In this document: positions 10,065 to 24,000 of the stretch, one piece after another
Numbering within the stretch: position 1 is the stretch's first letter
How the letters are laid out: each line of letters opens with the position of its first letter
Source of the DNA: Erythrophleum ivorense
Taxonomy: Eukaryota > Streptophyta > Magnoliopsida > Fabales > Fabaceae
DNA length: 64,000 bases
NCBI GenBank assembly: GCA_026724425.1
Contig: JAIUCV010000226.1
Location: 62,001-126,000, forward strand
Direction of reading: 5' to 3'
The notes under the pieces: model-generated
Told to the model about the DNA's origin: nothing
What the model saw: the letters and a program-made list of their open reading frames with translations, nothing else
Databases searched by the model: none
Position numbers and translations under genes: made by a program

Positions 10065-11085
10065 GTAAAACTATAATTTACTTTTGGAAAATGTTAGTAT
10101 TGCTTAATGTATTAATTATTCTTGAAATAAAGAGGAATATAGTTTTTGCAACTCTACTTTGTAAGAAGGGTTTGAATATTGCTCTAGAATCTAAAAAGAT
10201 TGTAATTTCCAAGAATGGAATATTTGTAGGAAAAGGATACTCTTGTGATAGGATGTTTATGTTGAGTGTTATCAATAATATGTAAATTTTAGTTTATCTT
10301 GTTGAGCCTTTGTTAACTTTATGGCATAATAGATTAGGACATTTTAATTTTAATTCCTTATATTTTCAAGTCTAGAAATGGTATAATGTTAACTAGTGAT
10401 TATACATGTTATAAAAGTGAGATTTGTGTGCAATCAAAAATGACTAAAAGAACATTCAAATCTATTGGTAAAATAATTGAACTTTGAGGTTTAATACATT
10501 CTAACATATGTGAACTTAACAATATAATATCTAGATGTGGAAATAAGTATTTCATAATATTCATTGATGTTTACTCTAGGTACACATGTGTATTTAATGA
10601 AGACCAAAGATCAAGCTTTTAGTATGTTTCAAATCTATAAGTCTTAAGTTGAAAATCAAAAGGGAAAGAAAATTAAAATTCTTAGGAGTGATAGGGGTAG
10701 AGAACACTTCTCCAAAGACTTTACAATCTATTGTAAAGGTAATGGCATAATCCATCAAACTAGTACTCTCTATATACCACAACAAAATAGCGTTGCCAAA
10801 AGAAAAAATAGAACTTTAGTTGATGTGGTTAATGCCATGATTCTTAGTGTAAAGTAGTCCATAAGTTTGTATGGCAAAGTTTTGTTAATGGCCTATCACA
10901 TAACTAATAGATTACCCTTTAGGAAGCATCATATAATCAAAAAACCAAATTTAAGTTATCTTAGAATATGGGGTTGCTTAGCATATTATAGGGTGCCTAT
11001 TCCTAAAAGAAACAAGTTAGGATTAAGAGCATTAAAAGATGCATTTGTTGGTTATGCTAAAAACTCAAAGGATTTGTACTATTTT
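10065..11085 (+). pseudogene. Ty1/copia gag-pre-integrase and integrase fragment
   Basis: Decayed copia Pol fragment. 10091-10285 is open and reads as the gag-pre-integrase domain (LLCKKGLNIALESKK, ISKNGIFVGKGY). The zinc-binding WHNRLGH follows near 10322. The core shows SDRG...EHFSKDF (near 10687), a decayed ...NSVAKRKNRTL block where copia elements carry NGVAERxNRTL (the expected catalytic Glu reads Lys), and an IWGCLAYYRVP block near 10970. It contains several stops and frameshifts. The gypsy element ending at 10064 interrupts it on the left. On the right it meets an inverted copia fragment. Confidence 0.88.
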
Positions 11086-11535
11086 GGCCTATTTTGGTGC
11101 TTGTTTGAACCTATACAGAGACCTAATCAATTTGCACATTGTCTTCTCATTTCTAGGTAATACAAACTCTTTAGATTGTTCCTTGTATACATTTTCATCT
11201 AGCTCATGATTTAAAAATACAATTTTTACATCCATTTAATGCACATTCAAATTATACGTTAATGCTAATGCAATCAGTATTAAAATGTCCTCGAAGCTTT
11301 TGACATTTGTACACCTATGATAAGAAAAAACATCTATTATGTCATTTAACTTTGATACTTAAAATTGCATCTATTTCTCTAAGATCTTTCATATTGAATT
11401 ATGAAGTTAGATATTTCTTAGTTTCACTCACATGAAGTATGTTAGTTCCAAATATTAACATGTTATCAACATATAAACAAATAATAACGCTATGTTTATC
11501 CATGAAATTCAAATAAATACATTCATCCGTATTAT
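11086..11535 (-). pseudogene. Ty1/copia reverse transcriptase fragments, inverted and reordered
   Basis: On the minus strand, 11535-11370 reads IICLYVDNMLIFGTN and then NMKDLREIDA, the C-terminal part of copia RT with YVDD changed to YVDN. The next part, 11290-11086, reads LIALALTYNLNVH, MDVKIVFLNHELDENVY and SLYRFKQAPK, which belongs upstream in a normal RT. The two RT blocks are therefore in the wrong order, and both are inverted relative to the copia integrase they abut. This could be one rearranged element or two fragments. Confidence 0.82.
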
Positions 11536-11539
11536 TATG

Positions 11540-11885
11540 TCTAAAACTATGATTTTAATGAAGTCAAGGTGAGGTTCTTAAGGAAACTTTCACCTATGTG
11601 AACATCAAAAGTGACACCACTCTTCTCAAGAATTGAAATCAAAATTTCTGGAAATGTTCATGAAATCTAAGGGTAGCACACAGCTAAAATCATGCTAGTT
11701 TTTTGCAAGTATAAGTTAATGGCATTTAGAATCATTTGTGTGAACCAGTTTTGATTGAAGAGTAGTGGTTTAATGCTTAAGCAATCAAAATTGGACCTTT
11801 ATAACTCTGTTTGATATGTATACGAGCCAATTTTTCATGTTAAATGTATAGTTTCGGTTATGCATTTTATGGTTAATGTTTAAGA
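11540..11885. other. Unassigned non-coding stretch
   Basis: No domain, LTR border or repeat was recognised here. It separates copia and gypsy fragments and is probably old transposon debris. Confidence 0.4.
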
Positions 11886-11889
11886 ATAA

Positions 11890-12370
11890 TGGAAATGGTT
11901 GAAATGAAGTTAGCTATGACACATTGTATGGGAGACGATGCAGATCCTTGGTTAGGTGGTTTGAACTTGGAGAAGCTAAGCTATTATGGCCTAATCTAAT
12001 GTAAGATACATTGGAAAAGATAAAACTGAATAGGGAGAGATTGATGGTGGCAGGAGTAAATAAAAAGCATATGTAGACCATAAACACTATGACTTGGATT
12101 TTATGATCGGCAATCATGTACTCATCAAGGTGTCCCCATTGAAGGGTGTGATGAGGTTTGGGAGGAAATAGAAGTTGGCCCAAAGATATATAAGCCCATT
12201 TAAGATCTTGGAAACAGTAAAGGCAGTTACCATTTAGCCTTGTTACCAAAGTTAACCAATATTCACCCAATATTTCAAGATTTGATGTTAAGGAAGAATA
12301 TGCTTGATTCCTCTGACAATTGTATCGAGCAACCTCAAATAAACTAAGTTGAATAAGATTTTTATAGTTA
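11890..12370 (+). pseudogene. Ty3/gypsy integrase C-terminal fragment
   Basis: Plus-strand remnant with a YETLYGRRCRS-type block near 11915-11945, FELGEAKLLWPNL near 11965-12000, then MIGNHVLIKVSPLKGVMRFG near 12100-12160, and NIHPIF...MLRKN near 12260-12300. This is the integrase tail just before the chromodomain. Stops and frame changes are frequent. It is more like the standard plant chromovirus consensus than the 2100-2347 copy, so it comes from another element. It ends near 12370 where unassigned sequence starts. Confidence 0.82.
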
Positions 12371-12371
12371 G

Positions 12372-13691
12372 TGATGCAACCTAAATTGTTTCCCTTGGAA
12401 GTGAATTTTAATTAATTGTAAGAGCTTCTTAAGTATGAAAACCAAGTAAAAATAAAAGATAAGAAATAATTGGAGGGGTTTAATTACTATAATTTAATTG
12501 AATCAAAATAACAATAAGAAATTAAAACTATGCTAAGTGGTGAAATCAACAAACAATATAAGGTAACTAACCTTGGACTCACTTCCATGACTTCAATTTT
12601 CATTGCACTCCTTAGATTAAGACTAGAACTAATCCCCTTGTTTGGTGCATTCATTAAAAGAATTCCTAATTAACCAATTAAGATACAAGTACTTAACTAA
12701 TTGAGAGCTTGTGACCACAACATTATCAATAAATTAATACTTGCATGTAAAATATATAACATACCCAATTATGATTTTAATTGTTCTTTTAGGTTGTTAG
12801 ACATTCCATTAAGATTTTAAATTACCATCCAAACTCCTAAAGGTCTCAATTATGCTAATAAAAAATAAATTCAAATATCAATCACACAACAACTATTTAA
12901 GAGCAATTCATCAAACACCTCAAGTGCAATATACATCTCTAATTGTTTAAACAAAATTTAGAGGCTTAACCAAACCAAATTAGCCACTATAATCAAATTT
13001 TCATCAATCAAACCTAATCAATAAAACATTAATTGAAGTAACAATGAAAATAGAAAAAGAGATGAAAGAGTAGCCTATTCTTGATTAAAATTTGAAGCTA
13101 TAATTTCTGTCAAAGAGTTGCATCCAAGATTAGCCACCAAAAAGGGATTAAGCTTCCATTGAGTTCAACGGATGAAAAAGAAGAAATATAGAGGAAGTCA
13201 CAACTTTTGAATGGAGAGAATGGAGGAATGGATGAATTCTGGATGATGAATGATACGTGGAATGGCCTCTTGGATCTGTCTGAGCTTCTTTTTCTTTTTT
13301 ATTCATTCCCACGTAAGCTCTCTTCTTCTTTTTTTGTGTCACATGTTCAACCCATTTCCTCTTGATCACGTTTTCTATTGCTAAATATTGTAGGCCCCAA
13401 CATAGCATGTTACGTGGATGGAATGTATGCTATTGAGTGTGTAATGTGTTAGCATGAGAAAACTCGTGAACCTGGTGAATACCTTTTACTCTGAGGCTCC
13501 TTATCCAACTGTGAAAGTGCATGTTAAATGTGTGCTACGTGCAAGAGATGTGTGGAGTGTATGATTCTGGTACCTCGTGTATGTGTTAAGAAAAGATGAG
13601 CCGATGCATATATTATGCGTGTGTGTGTATATGTGAGTCTAAGAGTGGAGTGCTATCTTTGTGTTGGTGCCCGACCATACAAATGAGTGTG
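12372..13691. other. Unassigned, probably transposon non-coding sequence
   Basis: No coding domain found. The AT-rich part (12372-13380) gives way to a TG-rich part (13390-13690) whose style resembles 24853-25190. The two may be one element split by L3-L5. I found no matching terminal repeats or duplication to prove this. Confidence 0.35.
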
Positions 13692-13696
13692 ACGTG

Positions 13697-16600
13697 TGTC
13701 ATACCATAATAGATCTAGCATCACATTCCTTTATTCAAGATTATTTGCATGTGTTATCAAAGAAACTCCAAGAAAAGATAATAAAAATAATGAATTTAAT
13801 TGCATTACGTCGAGGTTTAAAAATTCATCTCGTGTCTTATGGACCCTGTGAACTTACTAACAACATTCTTTATTCATTTTCCATCCATAAAAATCATAAA
13901 CATCCTAAAACTTTGCATAAACCACCAATCAAGAGCTAAAACTAGAAAAATGGCTTATTCATCTCGGGTCCAAGGTAGCAGATTTTTGGGACAGTTTTGA
14001 AAAATCATAACTAAATGTAGAAAAATTGAAATCTACTGAACCATAGTTTTTTGGAAAGCTCTAAGTGTTAAATTTAAGCTAAAAATAATTTCAAGCCATG
14101 AAAACATCATTTGGACCATGTTTTATAATAGAAAATTGGCAAAGGTCATACTATCCAGCGTTTCTGATATAGCTTACTAATATAAAATTCAAAAATACAT
14201 AATTAATTCCAAAAAAATCTAATTCATGCAAACTATATCAATTTGGAAAGATACAGATGTTAAATAGGGGTGAAAAATAATTCTAGATCAATTCAAAAGC
14301 ATCTAGACCCCAAAAATAGATGGAACAATGACAAAGGTCTGACTGTGTGCCTAGAATAGAATAAAAATTTCAAAACTTTATATCTCCATCTCTAGACATC
14401 CAATTGAGGTGATACTAGTTGACATAGTTCATTTTAAATGTTTAGTTTTTCCTTGTAAAATTTCATAGCCATGGGATGCCATTTGCTCCATAAATGATAG
14501 AGGTAAATTTTTAGACCATATGAACAGTGCCACTGTCATTTTCTGAATTTTTAGCCAACTCCAAAAAATTGGCCAAAAATTCTGTATACCTCCAAATATT
14601 ATGCAATTTATGTTCCCAAAAAAATCTAAACAAGACCTATGTGCATGCCAAATTTTAGATCAAGGAAAACTCATTTGGATAGATTTTGCTATAGCTCACC
14701 ATTATGGTCATTTTAAGAACAACTATGGATCAAAATGGGCTCAAATGGTCTTCTTGATGTTCTAGCACTTTTTGGATAAGTTTAAAAGCATAAATACAAC
14801 TTATATGAACTGTACAAGTAGTCTTAAATATCATGCATCTTATTTTGGTCATCCCACATCCAAGAATGTACTAGCATTTGTAGGCCAAGCAATATGCAAA
14901 TCTCACAATTACATTACTTTGGTGCTAAACATCATTCATACATGCTATTACATTTGCTCAAGGGTTTACATCTCAAAAAAAATATGTACACAATTACTTT
15001 GACGTTCTTTTATTTTTTAAAAACTATACAAACTACATCATTGTCACAACATTGCCAATTATGCTTCTTTACCTCCATTCTTTGGTTCTTGAACTCTACC
15101 TAGACCATATAAGATAAGAGAGGGAAGGGGGAGAGATTCATGAAATCTTAATAGCTCACACACCTATTCAAACACACATTCATGACATATGCATATCAAA
15201 AGCACAAGTCTGGAAACTAACATGAACATAAAGTATACAAAGTCACATTTCCATGCCATAATTTTACATCAAAGTCAAGAATGAGCTTTAGGAATTTTTG
15301 GTTTAGCGTCCCCCCATTTCTAGGACTTTTAGATTTGCTTTACCCTTGGCCTAAGGACTTTTGAGTTGGCCTCACCCATCCATGAGACTTTTGGTCTTGT
15401 CTAACCTATACCTTGAGACTTTTGGCATCTCCTCACTTATATCAAGGGACTTTTGACATCACTTCACTCTTTTAAGCATTTTTCACAAACCAATGACATT
15501 TAAGGAACATATTGGCACCAATGCAACATCATAACATCAAATGGCATGTTCATAAATCACAAAAGTACACACAAGTACACAGTGACATATACATAACCAA
15601 GAATGCAAGAAGAATAAGGTGGAGAGCTACCTTGGTGAAAGTCCAAGCTTTACTTTGCTTGTTCCTTCCCCTTTTTAGTTCCATAAGCACAATGAGGTAG
15701 GGTTGGATTTCCTTAGCGTAGTCATAATAAACAATACTCAATTATACTATTGGAATAAGCTAAGACATTCAACTCACTCTTAAGAACACACTTTGTTCTA
15801 TTTGTCACAATATAGTTTCATTAATGACTTAATGAAGCAACTTCCATAATTTAAGTTCTCAGCTCTATTCTCTTGCCATATCTAGGCCTCTTGACCTCAT
15901 TTAAGGTCCTTAGAGCCATTACACACTCACTTTCAAAAGTCTAGATACATGTTGCTGCATAAGATTATATTATGGAAACCATTGCCTCATCTCCTAATCC
16001 ATGACTCCTAAATTTTTTCCAAGAGTTCCTCCTACCTTCTACCATCATGTGAAGTCCCAAACCAAGGCTGGAATAAATTAAAACATTCCCTAACCTATTG
16101 ATCTAGCTTTGGCTGAGCTTATGAAGGAGGAGAGAACCTATGGGGTTTTTTATTTTTCCTTGATAAGAGACACACTTGGGAGGCTTCCTAGAGGTCTTAG
16201 AAGCTCAATTAAACACTCACACATGCAAGGAACTTCATATATTAAATCAGTTTCCACATTGCATTCAAGAGCTCTATACTTCTCTAACTTGAAATTCCTT
16301 GGTTTTTCTTACAATTTCTTGGCATATTCTAAGTTCATACACTCCAATTTCATGGTTTCTTATTAGTTCTAGTTCAGAACTTTCTTCCCCTAGATGGTTC
16401 TATTTTTAGGCGTTACACACACAAAGAAGAGCAAGAAGAATGAAGCAACAAAAAACAAAAAATTACCTAGGATTCAAGCTCTTTCAATAACACCATATTT
16501 ATCTAGCTTATCTCATGCTATCTCTATGTCTCGCATCATATGTTTCATGAAGAAGCAAGGAAAGTGACATTAAAATAATGAATATTTTTATGTTGCATAG

Positions 16601-19600
16601 TGGATAAATTTTTTATTCAGTATCCCATGGACCATATAAGCTCATGTATCATATTCTCATATTTAATTACATAGATACAACTCAATTCCATCACCAAAAG
16701 TGGCCTAGAACTCGTGCAAATACAAGGAACATATAAAATTTCATAGTGTAGCCTCGGCCAAAATTTCTCACTTTTTGTCACAAAATTTGAAAAATTATAA
16801 CTAATTCTAAATCAAAATGATGCATTCTTTACCATTCTAGAAAGCTATATATGTCTACCATATGCTGAAAATATTTCTAGGTCATGTAACATCAAGTAGA
16901 AGAAGTTTGACATTTGAAAGTACCCAAGGTCTCAGCTGTCTAGGCTATTATCATAAGTTACTATCATAAACTTTAGAAATTCATAACTAATTCTAAAAAA
17001 ATTCAAATCATACAAATTTGGTAATCTAAGAAGCTACAGATGTTAAATTTAAGAGAAAAATATCTTCAGACCACGCCAAGTCCATTTAGGAACTAAATTA
17101 TGATAGAACAGTACTAGAGGTCAAGTGGCATTATTAGTATTGACATGAAACTTTAAAAACTCGTAACTCTCTGTTCAGATCTCTAAATGAGGTGATCTTG
17201 GTGGCCACAAAAATCTTATAATCTCTAGTTTATGCCTATAAAATTTCACAAGCATTGGACATCATTTGACTATCAAATGATATAGAATACAAAACTGACC
17301 ATATGAACAATACATGCACCAGAACAGCAGAAAAATCCCAACTTTGAAAATTCATAATTAATTCTGTAGAGTTCCAATTTTTTGCACTGTAGCTTCTCAA
17401 AAATCTCTCAATAAGCTTTACATATTTGCCAAACTTCATGGGAAGATTCATCCATTTGGTCAATTTGTGCCATAGGGTTTCAGTTTGGTCATTTTTATGG
17501 TCTCTAAAAGTATCAAAGTGTCCAATTTTGCTTCCCAAGCTTGTGTGGCTACTTGAGCACGTGGAATTGCACCAAAAATGACATTCTAAACTTGTCTCAA
17601 AGGCGTACAAACCCAAATTTCTTAAAATCATTCTTCCACCCCATGATATACACAAGATTATACTTGCTAGCTCTTGCCATTCAATACTCAATTCATGCTA
17701 TCTCATACATTTGGCATCAAATCTCATTCATACATCATACATTTGGGTAACTACATATGCTCATATAATTACATAATAATTTCATCATGGAATTACATTA
17801 TATGCCATGTGTATGGCTACAAGGGAGATAAACTAGGTCATTTCATACATTTTGTTGTCATACTTTCATATTCCAAGTTGTTGGCCCCCATTACCTTGTC
17901 CTCTTAGTCCACCTAACATGTTAGAATATTGGAAAAGAGGGAATGAGATTCAAAGAATCCTTATAGCTCATCTCCCTTTCAATCACACATAAAGTATGTA
18001 ATACAAGTCTTGAAAATGTATGCATGGGCATATTGAAATGTGTTAGCATTCAAGAAATATTCTTAGCATTTGAACAAGTCATACATAGTATATATAGGCT
18101 TGCCAAGTGAGTGAATTAGTCTCACCTATTCACTTGTAGATTTTAGACTTGCCTCACCCATTTTCTTTAAGAGATTTTTGACTTAATCTTACTCTTGGGA
18201 GTCAACCTCACTCTTGGGAGACTTTTTACTTTATCTCAACCAAGTTTAAGGGTTCTTGGCTCATCTTCACCGTGGCTAAAGGGTTCTTGACTTCTCCACA
18301 CTCAAGCAAACTAAGGTAAGCACATAAAACATCATCTTGCATGCATAAAACATCATCATGGTACCATAGAATAAAAGCTCATACTAGAATACTTTTCATA
18401 GCTCAAAACATATATACACACATTCAAAGACAATGTAAGCACACATTCATGCATGAGAGAAGATAGAGAGAGCTACCTTACTTGTATTTACACACTTTTT
18501 CCTTGAGCCTTGAGTCCTCTCCCTTGACCTCACACACCCAAAAAGGTAGAGATTATTTCTCTTAGCCTAGATACATTATATGGAAACTAATTATACTCTT
18601 GAATCAAATTCTAAGGCCACACATTCAATAGAAAAATTAGGTCACTCTTATGGCTCTTTTATGGTTCCATAATGCACTCAATGAAGCAACCTTAAGAGAA
18701 CATCATCTTGGCTCCATTCTCCCTATCTATTTACGATTCTTAACTCCATTTAAACCTCTTGGAGTCATCACACAATCAATTCAATGAGCCTATCTAGGTG
18801 TTGCTTCTTTAAGCCATAATATGGAATATATAAGGCCATCTCACTTTATATAGTTTCTAAAATTTTCCAAGGCCTCCTCTTATACTCTCCCACCATACAT
18901 GATGCAAAAATAAGCTTGGAATAAATTAAAACTACCCCTTGGTGCTTCATCTAGCCTAGGCCGAAACTATGCGCTATATGAACACTAAGTGAGTTTGCTT
19001 CTTTTTCTTGATGGAAGATGCATATAAGGAGCCTTATAGGGATCTCAAGAGCTCATCAAAATATTCATTTAGGCCTAGGAACAATTGTATTAAATTAGAT
19101 TTTCAAGGGAGCTCATGAAACCCTAGGTTTGCTGTCTTGAAAATTAATGGCTTTTACTTGGATTTCTTTGTACATTCTTACTCTTCTCTCTTAAATTCAT
19201 AGAATTCACCTTTGGTTCTACCCAAAATTCAAGCCCTTTTGTAGCTACATATATGGGGCGAAATAGGGAAAAGAAGGGGGAAGGAGTAGCTACCATAGAA
19301 TGGAGATTTTATCTTGTTTTTCTTATTTTCTTGCTTGATTCTCACTTTTGTTGGCCTCCTTTCTTCAAATCCAAAAATTTTCCTCTATTCTTCCCTCAAA
19401 ACAGATCCAAAAACTTCAATAAAATCATAGGAAAGAAAGCTTAAGAGGAGAAAAACAAGTTGGAAGAAGGAGTATGAAAATCCATGAAATTCCTTACCTT
19501 TTTTTGCTTTTTCTCCTCTTTTCTTCTCCTCCATGGTGCGCCTAAGAGAGCTGGTGTTTTCTTTGGTTTTTAGGCATAATAGGTCATGCAAATGAAAGGG

Positions 19601-21048
19601 AGAAGAAATAAGAAACTTAAAAAATGTTCAAGAAACTTCCACTTTCTTGAAAATTTCAATTTTGCCCTTCGTTCTTGGTATTTTTGTTTCTAACTTGTTT
19701 TAGCTCTTTTTTGAAAATCTTCTTTTTTATTATGAAATTTAGGTTCCCAATTTAAAAAAATGCCTTTGGAATCACTCAAATTAAAACTAAAACCTTCCAG
19801 AATAGATCTTTCAAAGTTCGAGCTCACCGTTGTTGGAAAACATCCACCGAAGGGGTTTTAACTATTCCAAGGCTTCCTATAGTTTTCAAGGCCTCTAAGA
19901 ACCCTATAGAACTCAAAAATTTTATTTAGAAAGCCCTCCTGTGTGAATTGCAAAATTTGCTCAAAATGACAAAAATGTCTTTACGTTTCGTCAACCTTTC
20001 ATTCAAATTTGTTTCTTTATTCTAACTCCTTTTTTCTTTCCATTTGAGCCTGGGATTCTCATTTTCAAGAGTCTAAAATGTTTCCTAAATTTTTTAATAC
20101 CTTAACTAAGTCATTTTAAGGGACTTGCTTTGTATCTAGTGAATTTCATTCGTTTACAAAGAAATCATACGTTATGTTTCTCATATTTTCTCTTATTTTC
20201 AAAGAACCGAATATTACACTTTCCAAGAGGTTCTTCCTTTGCTCTATTCTTCACCTTGAATTTCTAGCTTTTCCCCTCTACTTCATGGCCAAAATAGAAC
20301 CATTTTATCTACCAAAACCATGGAAAGATGAAGCAATGAGAGGAGAATGAAGTTGGAAGTAGGAAACCATGAATTTCTTAAATTTTGCTTACCTTTTTCC
20401 TTGATTTTTTCCTCCTTCTTTGGCTTCTCTTGGTATGTCTCTCTCTCTAGCCCTCTTTATTTTTGGACTATGCAAGGTTGGTTACGAGAAGTCACAAGAT
20501 GGGATGCCACTTATGTAGATGTTTCAAGACCAATTTGTTTGGAAAAATTCCAATATGTCCCTTGTAATTGGCATTTTAATTTTAACTCCTTTCTTATAGC
20601 CATATTTTCTATCATAAAATTTAGGTTCCTAATTGTATAAAATACCTTTGAAATCACTTAATTTAGAACTAAAACCTTTACGAACGAATTAGTCAAAGAT
20701 CAAGCACACGGTCATTGAAAAATGTACACCGGAGGGCTTTTAACTGTCTCGGGGTTTCTCATAGTTTTCAGGGCTTTTGAGAACCTCAGCAACTCAAATT
20801 TTTTATTTAAAAAGCCCTTTTATGAGTTTTCCCAAAAAATACCCATATTCATGAAATTGCCACTAGACTTTCGATAAATTTTTTGAATCACTCTAGCCCC
20901 AGTTTCTAGACAACTTAAGACTCAAATCCTCATTTTTTATTATTTAAAATTTTATCCAAATTTCATTTGGCTTTAATTGACTCATCTCAGGGGACTTTCT
21001 TTTCAAACTAACTAATTACGATGTTTTTATGACGTACTGGACGTTACA
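13697..21048 (-). repeat. L3: solo LTR, split by L4
   Basis: Minus-strand copy from TGTCATACCATAAT (degraded TGTAACACC) to GGACGTTACA. It is flanked by a perfect 5-bp duplication ACGTG (13692-13696 and 21049-21053). Subtracting L4 and its extra duplication (3738 bp) leaves about 3614 bp, the standard size. No coding region is attached. The minisatellite is at about 15300-15470 in reverse complement. Confidence 0.93.
16486..20218 (-). repeat. L4: solo LTR nested in L3
   Basis: A 3733-bp copy from AATAACACCATATTT (TG decayed to AA) to CGAATATTACA, flanked by a perfect CTTTC duplication (16481-16485 and 20219-20223). Joining the flanks gives GATTCAAGCT-CTTTC-CAAGAGG, matching the uninterrupted sequence in L8 near 46680-46702 and L12 near 58440-58462. 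A solo LTR. Open frames such as 17236-17691 (minus, 151 codons) are not maintained in sister copies. Confidence 0.95.
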
Positions 21049-21050
21049 AC

Positions 21051-24000
21051 GTGTCATATCTTAACCCCAAGAAACTTATATCATAACATTCAAGCAATAA
21101 ACTCTAGACTTGCACAAAAAGCGTAGCATATGGATTGAAATCATATAAACAAACCCACATGGTTCAATCCCATTTTGGTTTAAGGAATTTTGTCCATATA
21201 ATATCCATACAACATTCATTCAAAGCAAGGATATCATTACATAAGCTCTTGAGGTCCATTTTGCACTACTTGAACTTTTCACACAATTTACTTGCACATA
21301 ACAATGGGAAGCACTCTATTAAGAACCTCTAGCTCAGCATTAAATCACTTCCAAACCCATGAATTGATCCTCAACTCCTTTTAGACGATAACATATTAAA
21401 ACATATCAGATTCATAGCCATTTAGGTCAAGAAACTTGGTTTTGGAGGTTTGGAACACATATCAGAATTTTTGCCACAGGTTCCAATTTTTAGTTTTCTG
21501 GGACAAATTTTGGAAAATCATAATTAATTCTCAAAACAAGGAAAATGATAGCTTTCTAGAAAGATCTATATGTATAATATAAGGTAAAAATAATCACAGG
21601 TATGAAACACCCAGATTTACTGTGTTTGACAACTGAAAAGTATGAAAGGTCCGGCTGCCCTCGAGTTCGGTTACAACTTACTGATATGGATTTTAAAAAT
21701 TCATAACTAATTCCTAAAAACTCAAAATCAAGTAAACTATATCAATTTGAAAGCTACAGATGTCTAAATTAAGGGAAAAATAGCTCCAGACCCATAAAAT
21801 GACATTAAACTAGAGAAACTCGATGGAATAGTGCTGAGGGTCCTACTGCATCACTAACAGTGAGTTCTAACTTCAAAAATTTATTTCTCTCTCTCTAGAC
21901 CTCCAAATGAGGTGTTTCCAGTTGCTATAGCTCACTGTGCATGTCTAGTTTCTCCATGTAAATTTTAGGACCGGTGGACCTCATTTGCCCATGTTTGACA
22001 CAGATGCATTTTTGGACCAAAGCTACAATACACTGACCAAAATCAGAAAAATTTCTAATTTCAAAAATTCACCAAATATTCCTTAGACCTCCAAAAATTC
22101 TACACTTTAGCTTCCCAAAAATATCTAGATGAGCCCTACATGCATGCCAAATTTTATGAGAAAATTTATCCATTTGATCAGTTTGTGACATAGGGTTGCA
22201 AAATGCCCTTTTTAAGCTTCATATGGGGTCTCAAGGGGTCCATTTTTACTTCTTCTCATTCTATGGCCACATGAGCATGTGGGAAAGCATTAAAACACTC
22301 TATCAAACATGTCTGAAAGGGCTAATAACCCAAATTCCATAATCTCACTCATCCACACTAAGATATACACAAGAGCCATACTTGTATAACTTGGCATATC
22401 CAAGTCAAATTTATGAAATATCGTTCACACGGGTCTAGTTCTCATACATATACAATATACCCATACTTTTACAAATATTCATAAGCTCATACATCATATA
22501 CATTATGGAGATACATCATGTGACAACCATATGGCTATAATACAAATATTTTACAACTCCATTACTAATCTTCTTGCTTCCAAGTGTGGTGGCTCCCATT
22601 TCCTTGCTCTCTTGATCCACCTAGGCATATTAAGTAATGGGGAGGGAAGAGTGAGATTTTAGGAATCCTAATAGCTCATCTCCCTTTCAAACACACATAC
22701 TTGATGCAAGTTTAAGTCTAGATGCATGTATGCCAACATGAAATTCTCAATCATACATAAAGCATTCTCTTCATTCATAACGACATAAATAACATACATA
22801 AGCTTGCCAAAGCATTGATTTAGCCTCACCCACTTTCTTTGGGACTTTTGGACTTGCCTCACCCATTTTCAAGGGACTTTTGACTAAGTCTCACTCTTGC
22901 TAGAGACTTTTGGCTTTGTCTCACCCAACCTTAGGGACTCTTGGCTCATCCTCACCCTAACTAAGAGACTTTTGGCTTCACCAAGCTCAAGCAAACCAAA
23001 GGCATTCATCAAGCATCATTTCAATACATAAGCAAAGCATCAAGACACCATGGCATGTGAATGCTTACTAGAAACATATTTCATGACTTCAAACATACAC
23101 ACACACATTCAAGACAAGAAAAACACTCAAGCATGCATGAAAGAAGGAGAAAAGAGCTACCTTGTTATCTATGCAAGCTTTACTTTGCCTTACTCCTTCC
23201 CTTTTTCGGTTCCACAAGAACACTTAGGTGGGGTCAGTTTCCTTGGCCTAAACATCATAAATAATACTCAATTATATTCTTGAAACAAGCTAAAGCATTC
23301 AATTTACTCTTAAAAACACATTTAGTTCTATAAGTCACATAATGGCTCCATAAATGGCCTATTGAAGCAACCATCATGATTCAAGTTCTTGACTCCATTC
23401 TCTTCTCATTTCTAGGCCTCTTGACCTCATTTAAAGTTCTTGGAGCCATTACATATTCATTTACAAAAGCCTAAACATAAGTTGCTTCATAAGGTCACAT
23501 TATGGAAGCCATTGCCTCATCTCCCAATCCATGACTTCTAAATTTTTTCTAAGGGTTCCTCCCACCTTCTACCATCATAAGAAGTCCCATTCTAGGTTTA
23601 AAACAAATTAAAACACTCCCTAGGTGACCAGACCTTGTGTGGCCGAGATATACATCATGAAAAGAGCCCTTGAACTTTTCTTTGTTTTCTTGGAAGGAAT
23701 ATCATATATGTAACTTCCTAGGGGTCTAAGAGACTCAAACCATGTCTTACATAAGCTAGAATACCTCTAGGAAAAATCAGATTTCATCATTTATTTCAAA
23801 GCCCCAAGTTGTGCTAACTTAAATTTTAAGGCTCCCTTTTTGTTTCCACTTGTCTATTCTAAATTCCCACACTCTAAATCACTTGTTCTTCCCTTGATAT
23901 GGTCAAAATTCAACTCCCTTTGGATGGGCCCTAGGTTGCACAAAATTCATATGGAGGAGAACAAGCAAGAAGTGCAAGAAAAGCCATGGAAAGGAATGGG

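Noticed and set aside
17236..17691. 151-codon minus-strand open frame
   Set aside because: It lies wholly in solo LTR L4. Sister copies have stops at the equivalent place and there is no recognisable domain.
21049..21053. ACGTG as a duplication for L5 as well as L3
   Set aside because: The right flank of L5 is CAACA, which does not match. ACGTG is fully explained by L3.
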